Shown: piece after piece, positions 1 through 6,234 of the stretch
Layout of the letters: every line of letters begins with the position of its first letter
Numbering within the stretch: position 1 is the first letter of the stretch
Assembly (NCBI GenBank): GCA_001796965.1
Contig: MGOA01000138.1
Span: 3,540-9,846 of the forward strand
Direction of reading: 5' to 3'
DNA from: Chloroflexi bacterium RBG_16_64_43
GTDB lineage: Bacteria > Chloroflexota > Anaerolineae > Anaerolineales > RBG-16-64-43
DNA length: 6,307 nt
The notes under the pieces: model-generated
Database searches by the model: none
What the model was told of the DNA's origin: nothing
Seen by the model: only the letters and a program-made list of their open reading frames with translations
Made by a program: the position numbers and the translations under genes

Positions 1-222
1 TTCGATATCGAGCGCTCCTCCACCCGCCGCGAAGAACTGCTGCTCGGCCCGGATATCACTCCGCGCGTCTGGTTGATGCGGCGCATGTTCGGCCAGATGA
101 TGACGGCGCCGCCTAACGGCGCAGGCATGGATATCACCACGGCCACCGAGGCGATCCTGACCCGGCTGAGCCAAACCGAGAACAATATCGAGTTCCTGGA
201 AACCTTGACCAAAGACAACTAG
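1..222 (+). CDS. rho: Transcription termination factor Rho, C-terminal end (5' part outside window)
   Basis: The window begins in frame inside this gene; 73 codons and a TAG stop remain. Rho is a hexameric RNA-dependent ATPase/translocase that ends transcription of untranslated RNA. The visible tail matches the family's C-terminus in order: an IxRSxTRxEELLL segment (residues 3-15 here; E. coli has RSGTRKEELL), then a VWLMRRMF helix (24-31; E. coli MWILRKII), then an ILTRLSQTENNIEFLETL segment (53-70), equivalent to the E. coli tail INKLAMTKTNDDFFEMM. Between the last two there is a slightly longer Pro/Gly-containing linker (35-43) than in E. coli. The Walker motifs and RNA-binding domain lie upstream and cannot be checked. 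The next gene starts 43 bases downstream on the same strand with no visible terminator, so co-transcription is possible. Identification is by recalled family sequence, not by a search. Confidence 0.9.
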   Translation, partial: FDIERSSTRREELLLGPDITPRVWLMRRMFGQMMTAPPNGAGMDITTATEAILTRLSQTENNIEFLETLTKDN

Positions 223-265
223 AATGGTCCTCCTCTATCGGTTGATCACCTGCACGGGAGAGTGA

Positions 266-1309
266 ATGGTGCAAAAGCGATTCTTGTGGATCGGATCGGG
301 AATACTCCTGCTGGCCCTGGCGGCTGGGGGCGTGTGGGCGTGGCGGACTTACGGTCCGGCGCGCACCGCTGCCGCCAGCGACGGGCCGCCGGTTACCGCG
401 GCCTCCCCCTCGGGTGGCAACGGATTGGCCACGCTGCCGGACTATTCAGCCCAGGCCAACGACACACTCATCCGGCGCACGATTGACGTGCACACCGTAC
501 GCCCTGAGCGGCCCACCGAGGGCATCACCCCTTACACCGTGGAGCGCGGCGATTCGGTCTTCTCCATCGCCACCAAGTTCCAGATCAAGCCCGAGACCAT
601 TCTGTGGGGCAACTTCGACACACTCGAAGATGACCCGGAGTTGCTGCGGCCGGGGCAAGTGCTCAACATCCTGCCCGTGAATGGCCTGTACTACAAATGG
701 CAGGAGGGCGACACCGTCGAAAAAGTCGCGCAAGAATTCGACACCACGCCCGAAGAGATTCTGAGCTGGCCGGGCAACAATCTCAACCCGCTCGATCCAA
801 AAGTGCTGACCGGGGATTGGGTCATCGTTCCCGGTGGCAGCCGGCCTTTCAAGGACTGGGCCGCGCCGGTGATGATCGGGAAGCGCTACTCCTTCCCCAG
901 TCTCGGCCCAGGAGCCTGCCCGGGCGGGTATGACGGTCCGGTGGGCTCAGGCAACTGGATGTGGCCCGGGTGGTTCACCACCATTTCGGGAAATGACTAC
1001 TGGGACGGCCACCCAGGGATCGACATTGCGGCGGCGCCCGGCACGGGCGTGTACGCGGCCGACGCGGGCGTCGTGGTGTTTGCCGGCTGGAGCACTCGTG
1101 GGTATGGTTACCTGGTGATTATCGATCATGGCAATAGCTGGGTGACCTTCTATGCCCACATGGACCAGGTTAATGTTGGCTGCGGCCAGAGAGTCGGTGG
1201 CGGATCGTCGCTGGGGCTGGCAGGCAATACGGGCAATTCCACTGGATATCACATCCATTTTGAAATGCGTTACGGCGGGACTCCGGTGAACCCGCATCTC
1301 TACTACTAA
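266..1309 (+). CDS. Membrane-anchored LysM-LysM-M23 peptidoglycan endopeptidase (copy 1)
   Basis: This 347-residue protein probably cuts peptidoglycan cross-links or stem peptides at the outer face of the membrane. K4/R5 precede a hydrophobic helix at about 6-26, which looks like an uncleaved anchor. A low-complexity linker follows (about 30-60), then two LysM-type glycan-binding repeats: about 88-138, with YTVERGDS and the LRPGQVLNILPV end, and about 141-190, with the GDWVIVPGG end. The M23 (lysostaphin/LytM-like) domain fills about 245-347. Its site is complete: H249xxxD253 and H331 as zinc ligands, with H298 (YAHM) and H329 (of HIH) as catalytic histidines, as in LytM. C218 and C306 recur in the downstream paralog. 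The ATG at 266 has GGGAG at 256-260, five bases upstream; GTG at 269 is an alternative one codon in. The gene lies 43 bases after rho. Domain family is secure; the exact bond cleaved is not known, and a divisome or sporulation role is not indicated. Confidence 0.9.
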   Translation: MVQKRFLWIGSGILLLALAAGGVWAWRTYGPARTAAASDGPPVTAASPSGGNGLATLPDYSAQANDTLIRRTIDVHTVRPERPTEGITPYTVERGDSVFSIATKFQIKPETILWGNFDTLEDDPELLRPGQVLNILPVNGLYYKWQEGDTVEKVAQEFDTTPEEILSWPGNNLNPLDPKVLTGDWVIVPGGSRPFKDWAAPVMIGKRYSFPSLGPGACPGGYDGPVGSGNWMWPGWFTTISGNDYWDGHPGIDIAAAPGTGVYAADAGVVVFAGWSTRGYGYLVIIDHGNSWVTFYAHMDQVNVGCGQRVGGGSSLGLAGNTGNSTGYHIHFEMRYGGTPVNPHLYY

Positions 1310-1356
1310 ACGGACTGCACCTAGCCGCAGAAAGGCAGTTGGCGGTAAGGGCTGGC

Positions 1357-1386
1357 TTGACAGAACGGGAGGCGAGAAGTTATCCT
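1357..1386 (+). promoter_or_regulatory. Predicted sigma70-type promoter for the second peptidase gene
   Basis: A perfect -35 consensus TTGACA lies at 1357-1362. An 18-base spacer separates it from TATCCT at 1381-1386, which matches the -10 consensus at four of six positions, including the first two and the last. Transcription would start near 1393, about 15 bases before the ATG at 1408, giving a very short leader. The element sits in the only sizeable gap of the plus-strand genes. The inverted repeat at 1362-1394 overlaps the last base of the -35, the spacer, the -10 and the start point. This is pattern-based prediction only. Confidence 0.5.
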
Positions 1387-1394
1387 CCCGTTCT
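1362..1394. repeat. Perfect 11-bp inverted repeat: operator or terminator
   Basis: AGAACGGGAGG at 1362-1372 is exactly complementary to CCTCCCGTTCT at 1384-1394, with an 11-base loop. The arm centres are 22 bases apart, about two helical turns, which suits a dimeric repressor. The repeat coincides with the core of the predicted promoter at 1357-1386. As RNA it would form an 11-bp stem 52 bases after the stop of the upstream gene. The following bases (TCATTG) are a poor U-tract, so it would be a weak intrinsic terminator. Operator, terminator, or both are possible; the sequence alone does not decide. Confidence 0.5.
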
Positions 1395-1407
1395 TCATTG
1401 GTGAGGC

Positions 1408-2580
1408 ATGACTCCCGATCCGAACCAGACGTCGCCCGAGGTCAATGAACCCACTCACGAATCGCGCCCAGCCTGGTTCAGGCTGTGGGAGGATTTGGTG
1501 CGCTCCGGCCTTCGCGAGCCGATCTTGCGGAGTGCCAGCCACTTCCTGGTATTGGGGCTGGTGATCTTGATGAGTTGGGTGGCTCGGCCAAGCTTGTGGT
1601 CGTGGCTCCCGGCTCGCATTAATCTCAGTAGCGCGCCAACCCCCACCCTGAGCGCACCCCTGGCCGCCGGGCCGGCTGTGCTACCCGCCTTTGACTCGGG
1701 CCTCGGTGGCGCCACCATCGATCGAGAGATCTTGCTGCACACCGACGTTCCCGCGCGCCCGCGGGTCGAGGTCACACAATACACGGTGCAGCAAGGCGAC
1801 TCGCTCTTTGCGATCGCCGCGCGCTTCAACCTCAAGCCAGAAACGATCCTGTGGGGCAATTACTCCATCCTCAAAGATGACCCGCACACGCTGCGCCCAG
1901 ACCAGGTGCTCAACATTCTTCCGGTAGATGGAACCTATTACCAGTGGCAGGAAGGCGACGGGCTGAACGGCGTCGCCAAGTTTTTCAGCGTGACGCCGGA
2001 CGTCATCGTCAATTGGCCGGGCAACGCTCTCGAACCGGATGTCGACCCCGCCGCGCCGGGCCTGGCGCCGGGCTCATGGATAGTCATCCCTGAAGGGCGG
2101 CGCGATTTTGTCCAGTGGCGGGTGCCCATCTTGCGCCGGACCGACAAAGACAAATGGCAGTACGGCGGCGACGGCGCCTGCCAGGGTCCATATCTGAGCG
2201 ACGTCAAAGGCGAGAACTGGTGGGTATGGCCGGCGGACAGCCATGCGGTAACCGGCAACCAGTATTCATCGTTCCATCCCGCCATCGACCTGCACGGGCG
2301 CACGGGCAATAACATCTACGCCGCGGCGAGCGGGGTGGTGGTGTTTGCCGGATGGTCCAATTGGGGGTACGGCAACCTGATCGTGGTCGACCACGGCAAT
2401 GGCTGGCAGACCGTTTACGCACACCTCAGCGGACTGGCTGTGGGCTGCGGATTCAATGTGTATCAAGGCAACGTCATCGGCTACATCGGCTCGACCGGCA
2501 ATTCCACTGGCCCACATCTGCATTTCGAAATGCAGAGTGTGGACTACGGCAAGGTCAACCCGCTCGATTTCCTGCCCTGA
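1408..2580 (+). CDS. Membrane-anchored LysM-LysM-M23 peptidoglycan endopeptidase (copy 2)
   Basis: This 390-residue paralog of the upstream gene has the same architecture and probably the same role, cutting peptidoglycan outside the membrane. A hydrophilic N-terminus (1-44) precedes one membrane helix at about 46-60. A Pro/Ala-rich linker follows, then LysM 1 (about 123-173, YTVQQGDS to LPVDG), LysM 2 (about 176-230, ending SWIVIPEG) and the M23 domain (about 286-390). The site is complete: H290xxxD294 and H372 bind zinc; H339 (YAHL) and H370 (of HLH) are catalytic. Over the LysM region (Y125-P210 against Y90-P175 of copy 1) I count 54 of 86 identical residues by hand. C258 and C347 match the cysteine pair of copy 1. 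ATG 1408 is the most upstream in-frame start, after a TGA at 1402-1404, but its purine run GGTGAGG (1400-1406) is only one base away. GTG 1498 is a rival start with a better-placed GGGAGG. The gene ends 3 bases from the convergent reductase gene. Confidence 0.9.
   Translation: MTPDPNQTSPEVNEPTHESRPAWFRLWEDLVRSGLREPILRSASHFLVLGLVILMSWVARPSLWSWLPARINLSSAPTPTLSAPLAAGPAVLPAFDSGLGGATIDREILLHTDVPARPRVEVTQYTVQQGDSLFAIAARFNLKPETILWGNYSILKDDPHTLRPDQVLNILPVDGTYYQWQEGDGLNGVAKFFSVTPDVIVNWPGNALEPDVDPAAPGLAPGSWIVIPEGRRDFVQWRVPILRRTDKDKWQYGGDGACQGPYLSDVKGENWWVWPADSHAVTGNQYSSFHPAIDLHGRTGNNIYAAASGVVVFAGWSNWGYGNLIVVDHGNGWQTVYAHLSGLAVGCGFNVYQGNVIGYIGSTGNSTGPHLHFEMQSVDYGKVNPLDFLP
1487..1492 (+). promoter_or_regulatory. 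Possible ribosome binding site for an alternative internal start
   Basis: GGGAGG lies five bases before an in-frame GTG at 1498-1500 (codon 31), a better Shine-Dalgarno arrangement than that of the ATG at 1408. Using it would remove 30 hydrophilic residues and give a protein whose membrane helix lies about 16-30 residues from the N-terminus, closer to the layout of copy 1. The purine run could also be chance, since it encodes ordinary W-E-D codons. Confidence 0.25.
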
Positions 2581-2583
2581 GGT

Positions 2584-3711
2584 TTACGCCAAGCGAGGAC
2601 GGTAGCCGGGCGCAATAAGCCGCGCAATGGCCCACGCCAATAACGTGAATCCGGGCAACGGCGCCAGGCCGTAGATCAACCGCGCGAATACCCAGCGCAA
2701 ACCTAAGTAGTCCCCAAGGTCGCCGGCCCGCACTCGCGCGGTAAAACCCGCGAATCGATAGTCACCCACGTTTCGCGCTCGTTCGATTTCCTGCGCGGCC
2801 ACCTGCCCATACGCCAGACTGGCTCCGATCCCCTCCCCAAACAATGGATCCACACCGGCTGCGTCGCCGACGAGAAGCAGGCGAGGTGCAGATAGCCTTG
2901 CCAGGGGAGAGTACAGTCGCACGGGACAACCCCGGATAGGTTCAAGATTCCGCATGCCTGCACGCGCGGCATACGTTTCGAGCCCGGCTTTGAGATCGGG
3001 CGCGCGGCGGGTCGCGTACTGTCTTGTATCGAAGAAGCCCAGGTTGTGACGTGGCTGCACACCGCCCGGCGTGGGGAACCTCCACGAGTAGCCGTGACGT
3101 CCGCGCACCAGCGGGGAGAAATCGAACTCGACCGACGGGGGGTCGGTGAATACTGCGTCGGGTCCTGGTGAGGCAAAGGACTCGACAGCCCGCGCAACTC
3201 GCTGTGGTCCAATGGCGGCCTCCCCCGCCCCCCACGCCACGAAGTCAAGCCCCCGCGAGCCGCTGGCCAGAACCACCGCTTTGGGATGGTAATCGCGGGC
3301 AGAGGTGCGCACGGTGACTTCGCTCGAGGAGGGCTCTACCGCCAGTACCGGCGAATCCTCTGCGACACGCACGCCGTGGGTCCGCACCTCGTCTACTAGC
3401 CATGCGTCGAGGTCCGATCGGTCGACAACCGCTAGAACCGGTTGTCCGCGGACCTTGAGCGTGCGGCGCTGCATCCGGAACAGCGCCTCATTGATTCTGA
3501 CATGCGGGACCTCGAGCGTGAGCCCAAGCCCGCGCAACACCTGCAATCCGAAAACCGTGACGCCCCCGCCGCACAACTTGGCTCGGGGATGATGTTTGGC
3601 CTCCAGCACCAAGACGCGATCGCACCAAGCGGGCGACTGCGCCACCAGATGCAGGGCCGTCGAGCACCCCGCGGGACCGGATCCAATGATGATGATTTCG
3701 GGGTCGGTCAT
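2584..3711 (-). CDS. Geranylgeranyl reductase family FAD-dependent oxidoreductase
   Basis: This 375-residue flavoprotein most likely reduces double bonds in isoprenoid chains (membrane lipids, quinones or pigment tails) at the inner membrane face. The N-terminus is a Rossmann FAD-binding fold: GxGxxG at 10-15 (GSGPAG), with acidic E37 ending the second strand. The family's KLCGGG segment is at 45-50 with C47, and DRSDLDAWL at 97-105 resembles the usual DRxxFD motif. YSWRFP at 208-213 matches the geranylgeranyl-reductase PxxYxWxFP motif except that the first Pro is Arg. The second FAD motif, VGDAAG, is at 281-286, followed by GEGIGASLAYG (292-302). A hydrophobic C-terminal stretch (about 335-368) suggests membrane association. 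I chose the ATG at 3711 because the FAD motif starts nine residues later; the open frame runs on to 3891 but that part overlaps feoC and does not resemble the family. The Shine-Dalgarno is weak. The gene lies 50 bases downstream of feoC, so is probably co-transcribed. Family is confident; the substrate is unknown. Confidence 0.82.
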   Translation of the reverse strand: MTDPEIIIIGSGPAGCSTALHLVAQSPAWCDRVLVLEAKHHPRAKLCGGGVTVFGLQVLRGLGLTLEVPHVRINEALFRMQRRTLKVRGQPVLAVVDRSDLDAWLVDEVRTHGVRVAEDSPVLAVEPSSSEVTVRTSARDYHPKAVVLASGSRGLDFVAWGAGEAAIGPQRVARAVESFASPGPDAVFTDPPSVEFDFSPLVRGRHGYSWRFPTPGGVQPRHNLGFFDTRQYATRRAPDLKAGLETYAARAGMRNLEPIRGCPVRLYSPLARLSAPRLLLVGDAAGVDPLFGEGIGASLAYGQVAAQEIERARNVGDYRFAGFTARVRAGDLGDYLGLRWVFARLIYGLAPLPGFTLLAWAIARLIAPGYRPRLA

Positions 3712-3761
3712 GATGAAACCGGACTCGACAGGGGCTCGACCCTCAGCAGGAAAGTGCGAGA

Positions 3762-4103
3762 TCAGGACGCACGTGGCACCAAGCGCAGGCAGCGCTGCCC
3801 GGGGACCGCTGTCGCAACCTCGCCAGCGCACGAGGCGGCCAACCCACATGCCCGGCATGCATCGATTGTTCCGTCCGCCGGGTGGCCGCACATCTCCGGC
3901 GACACCACCTCCTCGATGCGACCGCCGTCGATCAGAACCTGGAGGGCGAGATCCACGACGGCCGGGCTTGCTTGCACGCGGGCGGCCAAGGAAGACATCG
4001 TGTGCGAACCGCCGCAGGCGATGATAGCCAGCAGAGCGCGTGCCACCTGGCCCACCTCGCGCGATGGGACCAGTGTGCCGGGGTGCGCCAGTCTCTCAGC
4101 CAT
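3762..4103 (-). CDS. feoC: FeoC-like winged-helix protein with cysteine cluster
   Basis: This small protein (113 residues) follows feoB and overlaps it by 8 bases. FeoC proteins are winged-helix proteins linked to the Fe(II) importer. They are proposed to act as iron-sulfur-dependent regulators or as stabilisers of FeoB at the cytoplasmic face. Residues about 17-70 look like the winged helix: helix ARALLAIIA, then MSSLAARVQASPAVVDLALQ as helix-turn-helix, then LIDGGRIEEV as the start of the wing. A cysteine cluster follows: C72, C83, C86, C92, with a further C105. The spacing Cx10CxxCx5C is wider at the first gap than in the enterobacterial FeoC cluster, but the plan is similar. ATG 4103 was chosen because GGGTGGG precedes it closely and the overlap with the feoB stop implies coupling; TTG 4121 would add six residues. 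Homology to FeoC is inferred from position, size and motifs; a general Fe-S regulator is the main alternative. Confidence 0.75.
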   Translation of the reverse strand: MAERLAHPGTLVPSREVGQVARALLAIIACGGSHTMSSLAARVQASPAVVDLALQVLIDGGRIEEVVSPEMCGHPADGTIDACRACGLAASCAGEVATAVPGQRCLRLVPRAS

Positions 4104-6234
4104 ATCCCACCCGGCTCGCAACTTGGAAGACGGCGATGCCCATACCGATCGAAACCGCGAGTTGTAGCAGCACGCTCACTGAGGCCCAGCGCCAGCCGGC
4201 CTCCTGACGCAAGGTGCTGAGTGTCGCCGCGCATGGGATGAACAGCAGTTGCACGACGAGGAATGCCAGCCCCGCGGCAGGCGCCAGTTGGGCCGCCACC
4301 AGCGCCGGCAAGGGGGTGAGTTGAGCTTGGCCGGCGAAGAGCACGCCCAGGGTGGCGATGGTGTTCTCCTTCGCGACGAAACTCGTCAGGAGCGCCGTCA
4401 GCATGCGCCAATCGCCCAGCCCCATGAGCGCCCCGAGGGGCTCGAGTCCTCGCCCCACCCAGGCCAAGATGCTCGAGGCCGGGTCTCCCGTCGGCAGGTG
4501 CGAAAGGGCCCACACACCTGCCGAGGCCAGCAAGATGATCGATCCTGCCTTCTCGATGAAGGATCGCGTGTTGCGCCAAACGAAGCGCGCCAGGGTGCGA
4601 GGGACCGGCAAGTGGTAAAGCGGCAGTTCCATAATGAATGCGGGCGGCGCCTGGCGCGGCATGAGGCGGCCCAGCACGAGCCCCAGCAGTGCGATGATCA
4701 GGATGTTGGACACGACTAGCAGGAACGAGACGAGCGCTGCCCGCGACCCGAAGAAGGCCGGCGCCAGAAAGGCGATCACACCCAGGCGGGCCGTGCACGG
4801 CACGAGTGGTGTGAGAAGAAGAGTCATTAGCCTCGAGCGCCGGTCCTCCAGAATGCGCGTGCCGAGCGCCGCCGGCACATTGCAGCCGAACCCAAGGAAG
4901 AGAGGCAAGAAACTCTTGCCATGCAGCCCGATCGCGTGCATGAAGCGGTCCATGATATACGCCGCGCGAGCGAAGTACCCCACGTCTTCCAGCGCGCCCA
5001 GCACGGCGAAGAAGATCACCATCACCGGCAGGAAGGCCAACACCATACCCACGCCGCTCAGCAGCCCGTCGATTGCCAGGCCCGAGAGCCACGCCGGCCA
5101 AGCAGCCAGTGCCGTTCGCGCCACAGCGGCGAGCGACTGGGTGGCGCTACCCAGCAGGTTGACCATCGGCGTAGCCAATCCATAGATGAGCCAGAAGGTG
5201 ACTCCTAGAATCGTCAACAACGTGAGCAGGCCCCACGCGGGGTGCGTGGCCACGCGGTCGATGCGGTCGGTGAGGCTGATGACATCGGTTCGCGGACGCC
5301 GAACGGCCGAATGCGTGACTTCACGGATCCAATCGTAGCGCCCCCCGACGATGTCCAGGAAGGCATCTTCGTGCGCGTGAAGCAGGCCGTCAAGTCCAGC
5401 CAGCGCGGCCGGCGGGAGACTTGCACGCGCCATCTGGGTGAGCTGGGGGTCCCCCTCCAGGAGCTTCGTAGCCAGCCATTCGAGCGGGTACGCGGAGGGG
5501 ATACTCCCCTCCAGAAGTCGCGTCAGGTCGCGGATGATCGGTCGATGTTCCGGCCGCGGAGCGGGCCGCGAAGCGAATGCTGCCTGCGGTCCTCGAGCCG
5601 TGGCGAGCGCACAGGCAAGAAGTCCATCGAGCCCCTCGTTGCGCGACGCGGTGAGCGCCGTCACCGGCAAACCAAGAGCAGCCTGCAGCGACGGCAAATC
5701 CAGCTCCACACCTTCGCTGGCCGCCACGTCCATCATGTTGACGGCCACGACCAGCGGGACGTTGAGGGCCATCAACTCAGCCACCAGGTAGAGGTTGCGT
5801 TCAAGCGTAGCCGCCCCGACCACAACGATGACAGCCTGCGGCGGATCGAAGAGCAGGTAGTCGCGAACGATTTCTTCTTCGGCCGAGTGAGCGCTCAAGC
5901 TGTACGTTCCGGGAAGGTCCACCAGCTCCAGGGTCACCTGGCCATAACGGACGAGCCCGCGTTTCTTCTCAACGGTCTTGCCCGGCCAGTTCCCGACGTG
6001 TTGGTCGAGTCCGGTCAGGCTGTTGAAGACGGTGGATTTCCCGACATTCGGTTGGCCGGCGATGGCGATGCGAACCGTCCGGGTTGGCCCAGGGCCGTCG
6101 GCATCACCGGCGGGCGTGCCGCCCCGCGGCGTAAATCCTCGATCTTCGAGGATGTGCACTTCGGCGGCGGCGATTCCATTTGCCGGCGAATGGCACGAAC
6201 CGCGAGCGGCAAACCTGAGCGCCGACACCTTCAT
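4096..6234 (-). CDS. feoB: Ferrous iron transport protein B (GTPase-coupled Fe(II) permease)
   Basis: FeoB (712 residues) imports Fe(II) across the inner membrane using an N-terminal cytoplasmic G domain. All G motifs are present: G1 GQPNVGKS (60-67), switch I GNWPGKT with T87, G3 DLPG (106-109), G4 NMMD (166-169) and a G5-like TASRNEG (195-201). A helical GDI-like region follows (about 225-310). The permease starts near 334. By eye, membrane segments lie near 334-357, 390-412, 440-456, 469-494, 500-524, 560-580, 650-670 and 684-704. Gate and pore motifs typical of FeoB are visible: GFGCNVPA (448-455), LVPCTARL (477-484), FVAKEN (619-624) and IPCAATLSTLRQE (666-678). The ATG at 6234 forms ATGA with the feoA stop, and no clear Shine-Dalgarno is visible, pointing to translational coupling. 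About 53 residues precede the G domain, whereas many FeoB proteins begin almost directly with it; the extension contains C14-H15. GTG 6159 (residue 26) is a possible later start. Confidence 0.96.
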   Translation of the reverse strand: MKVSALRFAARGSCHSPANGIAAAEVHILEDRGFTPRGGTPAGDADGPGPTRTVRIAIAGQPNVGKSTVFNSLTGLDQHVGNWPGKTVEKKRGLVRYGQVTLELVDLPGTYSLSAHSAEEEIVRDYLLFDPPQAVIVVVGAATLERNLYLVAELMALNVPLVVAVNMMDVAASEGVELDLPSLQAALGLPVTALTASRNEGLDGLLACALATARGPQAAFASRPAPRPEHRPIIRDLTRLLEGSIPSAYPLEWLATKLLEGDPQLTQMARASLPPAALAGLDGLLHAHEDAFLDIVGGRYDWIREVTHSAVRRPRTDVISLTDRIDRVATHPAWGLLTLLTILGVTFWLIYGLATPMVNLLGSATQSLAAVARTALAAWPAWLSGLAIDGLLSGVGMVLAFLPVMVIFFAVLGALEDVGYFARAAYIMDRFMHAIGLHGKSFLPLFLGFGCNVPAALGTRILEDRRSRLMTLLLTPLVPCTARLGVIAFLAPAFFGSRAALVSFLLVVSNILIIALLGLVLGRLMPRQAPPAFIMELPLYHLPVPRTLARFVWRNTRSFIEKAGSIILLASAGVWALSHLPTGDPASSILAWVGRGLEPLGALMGLGDWRMLTALLTSFVAKENTIATLGVLFAGQAQLTPLPALVAAQLAPAAGLAFLVVQLLFIPCAATLSTLRQEAGWRWASVSVLLQLAVSIGMGIAVFQVASRVGYG
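6135..6153. repeat. Perfect 8-bp inverted repeat in the feoB N-terminal coding region
   Basis: ATCCTCGA at 6135-6142 is exactly complementary to TCGAGGAT at 6146-6153, with a 3-base loop. It lies about 80-100 bases after the feoB start codon, inside the part that encodes the unusual N-terminal extension (residues about 28-33). No U-tract follows on either strand, so it is not an intrinsic terminator. It could be an mRNA hairpin, a protein-binding palindrome, or chance. Confidence 0.35.

Noticed and set aside
262..486. GTG-initiated small open frame overlapping the start of the first peptidase
   Set aside because: It is Arg/Gly-rich, out of frame with a well-supported gene that shares the same ribosome binding site, and resembles no known small protein.
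1073..2510. Short near-identical DNA stretches in the two peptidase genes (for example 1232-1245 and 2497-2510)
   Set aside because: These encode the same conserved M23 motifs in matching frames, so they are explained by protein paralogy rather than by a separate repeat element.
3712..3891. Upstream extension of the reductase by 60 residues
   Set aside because: It would overlap the 3' end of feoC by 130 bases, and the FAD-binding motif sits at the usual distance from the ATG at 3711.
4104..4121. TTG start of feoC six codons upstream
   Set aside because: The ATG at 4103 has a closely placed GGGTGGG and the typical stop/start overlap with feoB, so the rarer TTG is less likely, though not excluded.
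3442..4167. 241-codon plus-strand open frame antisense to the reductase and feoC genes
   Set aside because: The composition is that of an antisense shadow, with no recognisable motif, and both minus-strand genes it opposes have clear family features.
3932..5101. Long (389-codon) open frame on the minus strand in another frame within feoB
   Set aside because: It lies wholly over the clear FeoB permease and feoC start, is rich in Arg/Gly/Ala as expected from out-of-frame reading of GC-rich DNA, and shows no recognisable domain.
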